The notes below the pieces were generated by a model. The model was given only the letters and a program-made list of their open reading frames with translations, was not told the origin of the DNA and did not search any database. Below, piece by piece: positions 1 to 5,938 of a stretch of 5,989 nt of DNA (position 1 is the stretch's first letter; each line of letters starts with the position of its first letter). The translations under genes were made by a program, and so were the position numbers. This DNA is from Deltaproteobacteria bacterium (GTDB taxonomy: Bacteria > Desulfobacterota > Binatia > Binatales > Binataceae), in the NCBI GenBank assembly GCA_003161515.1, contig PMOH01000290.1:1-5989 (forward strand). The letters run 5' to 3'.

Positions 1-815
1 AGAACGGTCGCGAGCGTGCCCTCCGAACCGACGATCGCACGAGCAAGGTTGAAGCTTCGATCCGGCATCAGCTCGTCCAGGTTGTAGCCCGACACGCGTC
101 GCGGCAGCTTCGGGAAATGCTCGCGCACCGAATCTGCGGTTTGATCGCGAAGTTCGCGGATGCGGGAGTAGAGCTCGCCTTGGCGGCCACCGCGCGCGAT
201 TGATTCGTCGAGCTGCGCATTGTCCATCGATCCCTGAAGCGAGAGCTGCGTGCCGTCGTAAAGGATCGCCTCAATCGCCTCGACGTTGTCTACGGTCTTG
301 CCGTACGCCGCCGAATGCGCACCGCATGAGTTGTTGCCGATCATGCCGCCGATGGTGCATCGATCTTTGGTCGATGGATCCGGCGCGAAGAACAGGCCGT
401 GCGGCGCGAGCGCGGTGTTGAGATGGCTCTGGACGACGCCGGGCTCGACCAGAGCTGTTCGCGTGCCCGGGTCGATCGCGAGCACTCGATTCATGTACTT
501 CGAGAAATCGAGCACAAGAGCTGCGTTGCACGCCTGTCCGGCGAGACTGGTGCCTCCGCCGCGCGCCAGAATCGGCATCGAGTTCTCGCGAGCGAGCGAA
601 AGCGCCGCAATCACGTCGCCCTCGTGGCGCGGAATCACCACGCCCACCGGCACTTGCCGATAGTTCGACGCGTCGGTGGCGTAGGCCGCGCGAGTGCCAG
701 CGTCGAAGCGCACTTCGCCTTCGACTTGGCGCGCGAGTTCGAGTTTCAGGGAGTCGAGCGAGACCATTGTGGTGGCGTGATTGTAGTCGAGCGACGGATG
801 CGCAGGACAGCGCAT
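1..815 (-). CDS. FAD-linked oxidase, YdiJ/GlcD type (N-terminal part, runs off the window)
   Basis: Reading the minus strand from the ATG at 815 gives 271 residues with no stop before the window edge, so only the N-terminal part is present. Seen: a PCMH-type FAD-binding domain at about residues 55-195, with ARGGGTSLAGQ (84-94), a conserved APDPSTKD (144-151) and TIGGMIGNNSCGAHS (154-168), then SGYNLDEL (242-249) and IVGSEGTLATV (261-271). Known: these motifs are typical of large (about 950-1020 residue) flavoproteins that join a FAD oxidase to a C-terminal Fe-S cluster region, such as E. coli YdiJ, a D-2-hydroxyglutarate dehydrogenase; glycolate oxidase GlcD and D-lactate dehydrogenases are relatives. 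The Fe-S part would lie beyond position 1, so the fusion is inferred. Start choice: ATG 815 is the first in frame after a TGA near 890; ATG 767 (residue 17, MVSLDSL) is a credible alternative, and neither has a clear Shine-Dalgarno. It lies 142 bp downstream of ccr on the same strand. Substrate is uncertain. Confidence 0.88.
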   Translation of the reverse strand, partial: MRCPAHPSLDYNHATTMVSLDSLKLELARQVEGEVRFDAGTRAAYATDASNYRQVPVGVVIPRHEGDVIAALSLARENSMPILARGGGTSLAGQACNAALVLDFSKYMNRVLAIDPGTRTALVEPGVVQSHLNTALAPHGLFFAPDPSTKDRCTIGGMIGNNSCGAHSAAYGKTVDNVEAIEAILYDGTQLSLQGSMDNAQLDESIARGGRQGELYSRIRELRDQTADSVREHFPKLPRRVSGYNLDELMPDRSFNLARAIVGSEGTLATV

Positions 816-860
816 GAATTCGCGTAATCCACGCGAGAGAATAATCGCCTGCGCGGCGGG

Positions 861-887
861 CGGCAGGGGTGACCCCTGCACCCAGTG
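861..887 (+). repeat. Dispersed 27-bp palindromic repeat, copy 1
   Basis: Positions 861-887 match the reverse complement of 4094-4120 at 24 of 27 positions, including an unbroken 16-base core (868-883, ggtgacccctgcaccc). This copy also holds a perfect palindrome, gcaggggt-g-acccctgc (863-879). It lies in the gap between ccr and the FAD oxidase and appears non-coding. It could be a REP-like or other small dispersed element; two copies in one window suggest more in the genome, which is inference. Confidence 0.6.
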
Positions 888-893
888 TCAAGC

Positions 894-922
894 GCAAAGT
901 TGCGCGCGGCGCGCTACTTTGC
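894..922 (-). other. Strong stem-loop downstream of ccr
   Basis: gcaaagt (894-900) pairs with actttgc (916-922), and inside this gcgcg (902-906) pairs with cgcgc (910-914) around a three-base loop. The stem is 7 + 5 base pairs broken by one T-T mismatch. It begins 36 bp beyond the ccr stop codon on the strand of transcription. There is no U-run after it on the minus strand, so it is a poor intrinsic terminator. It may cap and protect the ccr transcript or lower read-through into the FAD oxidase gene. Confidence 0.5.
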
Positions 923-957
923 TCTCAGGGGCGGCGGCTCGATGGCGTGCGCAGGGC

Positions 958-2211
958 TTATAGCGGGAGGTCCTTCAGGCCAGCTTTTGGGGCGCCGACT
1001 AGCGCGACCATTTTGCCCTCGGGGGCGCGATTTTCGTGCATCGCCTGGTGGCATTCCGGGATCTCGGCGAAGGTGTAGGTCTTCGCGAGGCAGGGATCGA
1101 TCTTGCCGTCGAGCACCAGCTGATTGAACGCGTAGGCCTGCTCGTCGTTGGCGAAGTGCGAGCCCTGCAGCCGCTTCTGCCGCATCCACAGGTAGCGCAA
1201 ATCCGCCACCGCGTTGTAGCCGGTGGTGCCCGCGCAAATCACGACCATCCCGCCCGTGTCGCAGACGAACACCGAAGTCGGAATCGTGTCTTCGCCGGGA
1301 TGCTCGAACACGATGCGCGGATTTTTCCGCTCGCCGACGATGTCCCAAATCGCTTTGCCGAACGCGCGGCATTCCGCCGCCCATTTGTTGTACGCGGCGG
1401 TCTCCTTCCAGTGCGGCATCATGCCCCAGTGCAAATATTTTTTTCGGTTGATGCATCCGCGGGCGCCGAGCTTCATGCAGAAATCAATTTTGCGATCGTC
1501 GCCGACGATGCCCACCGGAATTCCGCCTTCGGCCTTGACGATCTGAATCGCCATGCATCCAAGGCCACCCGACGCGCCCCAAATCAACACCACGTCGCCG
1601 CTGCGGACGACGTGCGGCGACCATCCCATCAGCATCCGGTACGCAGTCGCGCCGACCAGTGTTGGGCCTGCGGCCTCTTCCCACGTCAGATGCGACGCCT
1701 TGGGCATGCACTGATGCGCCTGCACGCGACAGAACTGTGCGAAGCTGCCCCAGTTAGTTTCGTAGCCCCAGATTTTGAACGACGGATCGTACATCGGATC
1801 GTCGCCGTTTTTGACCGCGGGCGAGTGACGATCCCAGACGCCGCAATGAATCACGACGCGGTCGCCGACCTTGACGTTGTGCACGTCGTGTCCGGCCGCA
1901 TAGACGATTCCCGACGCGTCGCTGCCGCCGATATGAAAGTCAGAGTGGTCGTACTTGGATTTCTGACGGGCGCCGATCACGTCCACCGGCGATCCGAGCG
2001 CCGCCCACACGTTATTGAAATTGACGCCCGCCGCCATCACGTAAACCAGCACTTCGTCGGCGCGGATTTCCGGCACCGCGATTTTCTCGACCTTGAACGC
2101 ATGCGTGGGGTCGCCGAACCGGTCCGCGCGAATCACCTGCGCGTACATCTGCTTCGGCACCACCCCGATGGGGGGGACGTGGCCGATCTCGTAAATTTCC
2201 TTATGGCTCAT
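958..2211 (-). CDS. ccr: Crotonyl-CoA carboxylase/reductase
   Basis: Cytoplasmic enzyme of the medium-chain dehydrogenase/reductase superfamily that reductively carboxylates crotonyl-CoA with CO2 and NADPH to (2S)-ethylmalonyl-CoA, the committing step of the ethylmalonyl-CoA pathway; it can also supply polyketide extender units. Seen in the 417 residues: the Ccr-specific N-terminus GHVPPIGVVPKQMYA (10-24), GVNFNNVWAALG (62-73), GGSDASGIV (95-103), IWGYETNWGSFAQF (147-160), the NADPH-loop WGASGGLG (211-218), GKAIWDIVG (285-293), VFEHPGE (301-307), CAGTTGYN (326-333) and RQKRLQGSHFA (344-354). Known: in the Kitasatospora enzyme the CO2 pocket is Asn81, Phe170, Glu171 and His365; by motif the equivalents here are an Asn of GVNFNN, Tyr150, Glu151 and His352, so the pocket looks intact and carboxylation is expected rather than plain reduction. 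Length is normal (family about 415-450). Start: ATG 2211 fits the family N-terminus, but there is no clear Shine-Dalgarno. The gene is divergent from the propeller gene. Confidence 0.96.
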   Translation of the reverse strand: MSHKEIYEIGHVPPIGVVPKQMYAQVIRADRFGDPTHAFKVEKIAVPEIRADEVLVYVMAAGVNFNNVWAALGSPVDVIGARQKSKYDHSDFHIGGSDASGIVYAAGHDVHNVKVGDRVVIHCGVWDRHSPAVKNGDDPMYDPSFKIWGYETNWGSFAQFCRVQAHQCMPKASHLTWEEAAGPTLVGATAYRMLMGWSPHVVRSGDVVLIWGASGGLGCMAIQIVKAEGGIPVGIVGDDRKIDFCMKLGARGCINRKKYLHWGMMPHWKETAAYNKWAAECRAFGKAIWDIVGERKNPRIVFEHPGEDTIPTSVFVCDTGGMVVICAGTTGYNAVADLRYLWMRQKRLQGSHFANDEQAYAFNQLVLDGKIDPCLAKTYTFAEIPECHQAMHENRAPEGKMVALVGAPKAGLKDLPL

Positions 2212-2230
2212 TTATACAGTTTGTAGGTTA

Positions 2231-2250
2231 CCACCGCGCCGCTGCGGTTG
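2231..2250 (-). promoter_or_regulatory. Imperfect inverted repeat in the ccr leader
   Basis: ccaccgc (2231-2237) can pair with gcggttg (2244-2250) with one mismatch, a six-base-pair stem around a six-base gap. It lies between the candidate -10 box (2257-2262) and the ccr start codon (2211), so it would be at the very 5' end of the ccr mRNA or serve as an operator near the transcription start. This is short and could be chance in GC-rich DNA. Confidence 0.25.
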
Positions 2251-2256
2251 GCTCCG

Positions 2257-2262
2257 ATTATA
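2257..2262 (-). promoter_or_regulatory. Candidate -10 box for ccr
   Basis: On the minus strand this reads TATAAT, an exact sigma70 -10 consensus, within a short AT-rich patch in otherwise GC-rich DNA, 45 bp upstream of the ccr start codon. No -35-like hexamer is visible at 16-18 bp spacing, so the promoter may be activator-dependent or use another sigma factor. A second TATAAA (2211-2216, minus) overlaps the start codon itself and is too close to drive this gene from that ATG. Confidence 0.4.
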
Positions 2263-2393
2263 TTATGAGGCTGCGGCATTGCGCGCCGGAATTAGCTACC
2301 TGTTTGGCGCGAGTTTGACAATACTTGCCTTTCAGGTGTCAGGGAAACCGCGCTTGATCGCAGCGCTTCTACCAAGACGAGCGGTTTTCGCTC

Positions 2394-2399
2394 TATACT
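2394..2399 (+). promoter_or_regulatory. Candidate -10 box for the propeller gene
   Basis: TATACT matches five of six bases of the -10 consensus and lies 54 bp before the start codon. The hexamer 17 bp upstream (accaag) is not -35-like. A short inverted repeat, gagcg-(5)-cgctc (2379-2393), directly abuts the box and could be an operator. An exact TTGACA occurs at 2315-2320 but has no -10 partner at normal spacing. The rest of the 242-bp region between the two divergent genes shows no reading frame I would call a gene. Confidence 0.3.
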
Positions 2400-2453
2400 T
2401 CGCAGCTTGAACCGACCTAAGTGTCTAGCGATCGGTTTGGTTGGGGGCATTGA

Positions 2454-4001
2454 ATGAAAACTTCCTGGGGGACAGTGCGGATTGGCGCGATTGCCGCCTT
2501 GAGCGCGATCGTCGTTATCGCGACTCAGACAGTATCGTACGCGCAGTTGGCTGCAACTGTATGGCCGATGCTCAGTCGCGACGTCAGGCATACCAGCCTC
2601 AGCACCGTCGATGCCGGCGCCAACCCGGGCCAGCTGAAGTGGGTGTACGACATGGTCGATCAGTACGGAACCTCACCGGTCTGCCTGGATGGCTCGCCGG
2701 CGATTGGCGCCGATGGAACCATTTACGTCGGCTGCAACCAATTCCTTTACGCGGTAAACGCCGACGGCACGCTGAAGTGGAAGTTCGCAACTGGCATCGC
2801 GGTCGAGTCCTCGCCGGCCATCGGGGCGGACGGGACCATCTACGTCGGCTCAAACGACGACAATCTCTACGCGGTAACTGACGGCGGCCAAGGCATTGTC
2901 ACGAAGAAATGGGCGTTTGCAACCGGCGCCGGCGTGACTTCCTCGCCGGCGATCACCGCCGACGGGACCATTTACGTCGGCTCCTCCGACGACAACCTCT
3001 ATGCAATCAACGCCGACGGCACGCAGAAGTGGAAGTTCGCGACCGGCAATTCGATACAGTCTTCGCCGGCAATCGGGACCGACGGGACCATCTACATTAG
3101 CTCCCTTGACAACAACCTGTACGCATTAACCGACGGCGGCCAGGGCTCTGTCACGAACAAGTGGGCGTTTGCCACCGGCGGTCGTAATAACGCGTCGCCG
3201 GCGATTGGCGCCGACGGGACAATCTATGTCGGCTCTGCTGACGACAACCTCTATGCGCTAAGCGATAAAGGCTCCAGCTTCGCGCAGAAGTGGAAGTTCG
3301 TAACCGGCGGCGGCGTCGATTCCACGCCGGCGATCGGTCCCGATAGGACCATTTACATTACTTCCAACGACGGCAACTTCTACGCGCTAACCGACAACGG
3401 CGCCAGCGCAACCGAGAAGTGGGCGTTTGCTGGTGGTGCTGTCTTCTCCTCTTCTCTTACGATCGGCGCCGATGGCACCATATTCGGCAGTTCCGAGAAC
3501 GGGAACCTTTACGCCTTAACCGACAATGGCGCCAACGCAACCCAGAAGTGGGCGATCACCGTCGATGGGGGCCTCTCCTCGCCGGTGATCGGCGCCGACG
3601 GCACCATCTACGTCGGCGGCAATTATCTCGACGACCTCTTCGCCATCGGCATCCCTCCTCCGCCGGTGACGGTCAAGCTCAAGATCAGCAGGACGTCGCT
3701 GAACTTTGGCACGGTGAAGGCCGGGAAGTTCAGGACCCGCTACGTAACCGTCAGCAACCCCAGGGGCAACAAAACGGCACCCGGTTTTAACGTGGTGATG
3801 CAGGGGCAGCAGCTCAGTGGCTACGGTCCTTTCACCCTGACCGATGGTTGCGCTTCACCTCTGCCGGCAGGTGAGAAGTGCTATGTTGGAGTAACCTTCG
3901 CGCCGTCAAGCAGGGGACTGGTCGCGAAACGTACCCTCATGATCTTCGACAACGCGAACAACGCGCCGCAGATAGTAAAAGTCAAGGGCGTCGCCGGCTA
4001 A
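2454..4001 (+). CDS. Secreted PQQ-like beta-propeller protein with C-terminal ASH/choice-of-anchor-D-like domain
   Basis: A 515-residue exported protein. Seen: a signal peptide with basic start, hydrophobic stretch at about 10-24 and likely cleavage after SYA (28-30). Residues about 60-400 hold eight repeats built on SPAIGADGTIYVG, with the motif proline or its substitute at 82, 121, 165, 205, 249, 292, 335 (Leu) and 377; each is followed by an NLYAL/NADG-type strand and KWxFxTG. A PPPP linker (401-404) leads to an Ig-like domain (about 406-515) with SRTSLNFGTVKAG (412-424) and CYVGVTFAPSSRG (476-488), typical of the choice-of-anchor-D/ASH group. Four cysteines (77, 94, 465, 476) suggest one disulfide in each domain. 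Known: such propellers serve as binding or assembly scaffolds, as in BamB; catalysis is not expected, and I see no PQQ-alcohol-dehydrogenase signature. Start: GGGGG (2443-2447) sits 6 bp before the ATG. Partner and role unknown. It stands alone between two arms of acyl-CoA metabolism. Confidence 0.88.
   Translation: MKTSWGTVRIGAIAALSAIVVIATQTVSYAQLAATVWPMLSRDVRHTSLSTVDAGANPGQLKWVYDMVDQYGTSPVCLDGSPAIGADGTIYVGCNQFLYAVNADGTLKWKFATGIAVESSPAIGADGTIYVGSNDDNLYAVTDGGQGIVTKKWAFATGAGVTSSPAITADGTIYVGSSDDNLYAINADGTQKWKFATGNSIQSSPAIGTDGTIYISSLDNNLYALTDGGQGSVTNKWAFATGGRNNASPAIGADGTIYVGSADDNLYALSDKGSSFAQKWKFVTGGGVDSTPAIGPDRTIYITSNDGNFYALTDNGASATEKWAFAGGAVFSSSLTIGADGTIFGSSENGNLYALTDNGANATQKWAITVDGGLSSPVIGADGTIYVGGNYLDDLFAIGIPPPPVTVKLKISRTSLNFGTVKAGKFRTRYVTVSNPRGNKTAPGFNVVMQGQQLSGYGPFTLTDGCASPLPAGEKCYVGVTFAPSSRGLVAKRTLMIFDNANNAPQIVKVKGVAG
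2694..3617 (+). repeat. Eight in-frame propeller-blade repeats of about 42 codons
   Basis: The coding sequence repeats at 39-44 codon intervals. Successive proline-to-proline distances are 39, 44, 40, 44, 43, 43 and 42 residues. Linkers alternate early on: NADGT-KWKFATG, then TDGGQG-V-KWAFATG, then the same pair again. This gives a higher-order period of 84 codons (252 bp) for blades 1-4, still visible in the DNA, for example near 2761 against 3013. Later blades use SDKGSS/TDNGA linkers. Confidence 0.85.
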
Positions 4002-4011
4002 AGAACCTAAA

Positions 4012-4031
4012 CCCTTCCCGAGCGGGAAGGG
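4012..4031 (+). terminator. Hairpin just after the propeller stop codon
   Basis: cccttcccg (4012-4020) pairs perfectly with cgggaaggg (4023-4031), a nine-base-pair GC-rich stem with a two-base gap, starting 10 bp after the TAA. The position suits transcript termination or 3'-end protection for the propeller gene. No U-run follows (the next bases are gaaccgg), so it is at best a non-canonical intrinsic terminator; it could equally be a member of a small palindromic repeat family. Confidence 0.5.
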
Positions 4032-4093
4032 GAACCGGATTTATATGAGCGAGAGCAAAAGGGCGTCCTCGCCATTTTGCGATTAGTACTTTT

Positions 4094-4120
4094 CACCGGG
4101 TGCAGGGGTCACCTTTGCCG
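4094..4120 (-). repeat. Dispersed 27-bp palindromic repeat, copy 2 (inverted)
   Basis: This is the partner of the element at 861-887, in the opposite orientation, with 24 of 27 positions identical after reverse complementing. The outer palindrome is broken here (cggcaaagg on the minus strand instead of cggcagggg), so only the first copy forms the perfect 8-bp-arm palindrome. It lies in the gap between the propeller gene and the hydratase operon. Confidence 0.6.
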
Positions 4121-4128
4121 AAGGAAGC

Positions 4129-4151
4129 ATGAAACCCACCGTGGGTTTCAT
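4129..4151. promoter_or_regulatory. Perfect 23-bp palindrome upstream of the hydratase/dehydrogenase operon
   Basis: atgaaacccac (4129-4139) and gtgggtttcat (4141-4151) are exact reverse complements around a single C. It ends 39 bp before the candidate -35 box at 4191, so it could be an operator for a dimeric regulator of the operon. It could instead be a cruciform or hairpin-forming remnant belonging to the neighbouring repeat. The 4032-4286 interval otherwise shows no convincing gene. Confidence 0.5.
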
Positions 4152-4190
4152 TAAAATCAAGTGGTCCCAACTCCGCGGCCGCCAACTCGG

Positions 4191-4219
4191 TTGACGCGCA
4201 TCCGGTAATTCCATAAAAA
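4191..4219 (+). promoter_or_regulatory. Sigma70-like promoter for the MaoC / acyl-CoA dehydrogenase operon
   Basis: TTGACG (4191-4196, five of six to the -35 consensus) and TAAAAA (4214-4219, four of six to the -10) are separated by exactly 17 bp. Transcription would begin near 4226, giving a leader of about 60 bases before the ATG at 4287. This is the best-formed promoter in the window, found by eye only. Confidence 0.45.
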
Positions 4220-4286
4220 ACGGGTTTGCTTCAGGATTTTTCGTTTTCGTTGAATCTAACTCAGGAAGAAGGCAGCCTGACCTATT

Positions 4287-4760
4287 ATGGCGGTGCGCAA
4301 AATCGAGCGTGGCCACTACTTCGAGGACTTCGAGGTCGGCCATCTTTTCAAGCATCATTGGGGTCGCACGATTACCGAGGGCGACAACAGTTTTTTCTCG
4401 AGCGTCACGATGAACTTCAACCCCAGCTACTTCAATCGCGAGTATGCGCAGTCGCTCGGCTACAAGAACGTAGTCGTCAATCACATGCTGGTGATGAACG
4501 TGGTGTTCGGGCTTTCGGTCGAGGATTTGAGCGAACGCGCGATCGCGCATCTCGGCTACGAAAAAATGAAATGGCACGAGACCGTTTATCCCGGCGATAC
4601 GATCACATCGGAGTCGCTGGTGCTGTCCAAGCGCGACACTTCGCGGCCCGATCGCGGCGTCGTCAAATTCCGCACCACCGGCTACAACCAACGCGGCGAA
4701 AAAGTGCTCGAGTACGAGCGCCCGGTCCTGATTCGCAAGCGCAATCCACCGAATGCGTAG
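4287..4760 (+). CDS. Short MaoC-type hydratase, mesaconyl-CoA hydratase-like
   Basis: A 157-residue single-hotdog MaoC protein. Seen: YFEDFEVGHLFKHHWGRTIT (11-30), EGDN (31-34), the hydratase-motif region TMNFNPSYFNREYA (41-54), NVVVNHMLVMNVVFGLSVED (61-80), HETVYPGDTI (97-106) and SRPDRGVVKFRTTGYNQRG (119-137). The TMN core, VPD/VED stretch and PDRG-GY-Q-G ending resemble the short MaoC proteins found with ccr in actinobacterial EMC clusters, assigned to hydration of mesaconyl-CoA to beta-methylmalyl-CoA. Oddity: the classical Asp and His of the hydratase-2 motif are Asn43 and Tyr48 here. Asn is usual in this subgroup as I recall it, but the loss of His is not, so this protein may be an inactive or structural partner of the second MaoC protein beginning at 5939. 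The long (about 340-residue) alphaproteobacterial Mch is a different, two-domain form. Start: ATG 4287 follows a weak AAGG (4269-4272). First gene of a tight operon; 9 bp separate it from the dehydrogenase. Family confident, exact substrate inferred. Confidence 0.85.
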   Translation: MAVRKIERGHYFEDFEVGHLFKHHWGRTITEGDNSFFSSVTMNFNPSYFNREYAQSLGYKNVVVNHMLVMNVVFGLSVEDLSERAIAHLGYEKMKWHETVYPGDTITSESLVLSKRDTSRPDRGVVKFRTTGYNQRGEKVLEYERPVLIRKRNPPNA

Positions 4761-4769
4761 GAGCACACG

Positions 4770-5936
4770 ATGCCGCTAGTTACGCCTGAGCATGAATTTA
4801 TCCGACGATCGGTCCGCGAGTTTGTCGAGGCCGAGGTCAAGCCGATTGCGAACGATCTCGATCGCGAGAACAAGGAAATTCCCGAGCGCATCCTCAAGCA
4901 GATGGCCGAGCTCGGCTACTTCGGCGTGATCTTTCCGGCCGAAGAGGGCGGCATGGGGCTCGATTACATCTCGATGGCGATTGTCACCGAGGAGTTGTCG
5001 CGCGGATGGCTGAGCGTCGGATCGGTGATGACGCGCAACATCATTACCGGCACGCTCATCAGCGCCAATGGCACGCCCGAACAGAAAAAGAAGTTCCTGC
5101 CGCCGATCGCGCGCGGCGAAATTCTGACCGCGGCCGCATTCACCGAGCCCGATTCGGGCAGCGACACGGCGTCGTTCAAAACGCGCGCGGTCAAGGATGG
5201 CGACGGCTATCTGATCAAGGGCTCGAAGATGTGGTGCACCTTCGCCAATCGCGCGCACATGCTCACCGTCATGACGCGGACCGACCCCGACATGTCGAAG
5301 AAGCACAAAGGACTGTCGCTGATCCTGTTCGAGAAAACGCCCGGCGACGACTTCATGCCGCCGCAGCTTACCGGCTCGCCGATTCCGACGATCGGCTACC
5401 ACGGGATGCGCAGTTACGCGCTGCAGTTCGATGACGCGTTCGCGCCCAAGGCGAATCTGATTGGAGGAATAGAAGGGCGTGGATTTTACCAGTTGATGGC
5501 GAGTTACGAAGCGGCGCGAATCCAGACCGCAGCGCGCGGGGTCGGCGTTGCGCAGGCGGCGTTCGAATGCGCGGTGAAGTATGCGAAGGATCGCAAGCAA
5601 TTCGGCCAGCCGATCGGCGACTTCCAAGTGATCAGGCACAAGCTCGCGCACATGGCGGTCGAGATCGAAGCGGCGCGCCAGCTTTGCTACTTCGCCGCCG
5701 CCGAGAAGGACACCGGCAAGCGATGCGACTACGAGGCCGGCCTCGCGAAAGCCTTCGCCGCCGAGATGGCCGAGCGGGTCACGCGCGAGGCGATGCAGGT
5801 GCACGGCGGCTACGGCTATTCGATGGAGTTCGAGGCGCAGCGCTTCTGGCGCGACGCGCGGGTGCTGTCGATCTTCGAGGGCACCAGCGAAATTCAGTAC
5901 GAGGTCATCGGCCGGCGTATCATGGAGCAGAACTGA
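4770..5936 (+). CDS. Acyl-CoA dehydrogenase, probably (2S)-methylsuccinyl-CoA dehydrogenase-like
   Basis: A 388-residue FAD-dependent acyl-CoA dehydrogenase of normal length, complete in all domains: helical N-domain (1-115), beta domain with AAAFTEPDSGSDTASF (121-136) and SKMWCTFAN (152-160), and C-terminal helical domain with ARIQTAARGVGVAQAAFE (249-266), DRKQFGQPIGDFQ (274-286), QVHGGYGYSMEFEAQRFWRD (343-362) and IFEGTSEIQ (368-376). Glu370 occupies the usual catalytic-base position. The segment 208-266 (IGYHGMRSYALQFD, GGIEGRGFYQLM, ARIQTAAR) and the later CDYEAGLAKAFAAE (319-332) closely recall methylsuccinyl-CoA dehydrogenase, which oxidises methylsuccinyl-CoA to mesaconyl-CoA in the EMC pathway; unlike the Rhodobacter enzyme it has no long N-terminal extension. 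Electrons would pass to electron-transferring flavoprotein. Start: TAGGAG at 4758-4763 overlaps the upstream stop and sits 6 bp before the ATG. Another short branched acyl-CoA substrate is possible; the family is certain, the substrate moderately so. Confidence 0.95.
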   Translation: MPLVTPEHEFIRRSVREFVEAEVKPIANDLDRENKEIPERILKQMAELGYFGVIFPAEEGGMGLDYISMAIVTEELSRGWLSVGSVMTRNIITGTLISANGTPEQKKKFLPPIARGEILTAAAFTEPDSGSDTASFKTRAVKDGDGYLIKGSKMWCTFANRAHMLTVMTRTDPDMSKKHKGLSLILFEKTPGDDFMPPQLTGSPIPTIGYHGMRSYALQFDDAFAPKANLIGGIEGRGFYQLMASYEAARIQTAARGVGVAQAAFECAVKYAKDRKQFGQPIGDFQVIRHKLAHMAVEIEAARQLCYFAAAEKDTGKRCDYEAGLAKAFAAEMAERVTREAMQVHGGYGYSMEFEAQRFWRDARVLSIFEGTSEIQYEVIGRRIMEQN

Positions 5937-5938
5937 AC

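Noticed and set aside
271..897. Minus-strand 208-codon open frame overlapping the FAD oxidase gene
   Set aside because: It is a different frame on the same strand as the well-supported oxidase and gives an Arg-rich product without motifs.
1036..2226. Long plus-strand open frame of 396 codons antisense to ccr
   Set aside because: Its product is rich in Arg, His and Ala with no recognisable domain, and the opposite strand encodes a clear, full-length Ccr. It reflects GC-rich codon bias.
2315..2320. Exact TTGACA as -35 box for the propeller gene
   Set aside because: No -10-like hexamer lies 16-18 bp downstream (the sequence there is gtcagg), so it is likely a chance match.
2454..4001. PQQ-dependent alcohol dehydrogenase
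   Set aside because: The repeats are PQQ-like, but the length, the missing vicinal Cys-Cys and the absence of dehydrogenase catalytic motifs point to a non-catalytic propeller.
4083..4766. Minus-strand open frame of 227 codons covering the MaoC gene and the upstream gap
   Set aside because: Mostly antisense to the MaoC gene; the non-overlapping end runs through the repeat and palindrome, and no domain is recognisable.
4776..5804. Minus-strand open frame of 342 codons antisense to the acyl-CoA dehydrogenase
   Set aside because: No family motifs, low-complexity Arg/Leu/Asp composition, and the plus strand carries an intact dehydrogenase with all motifs.
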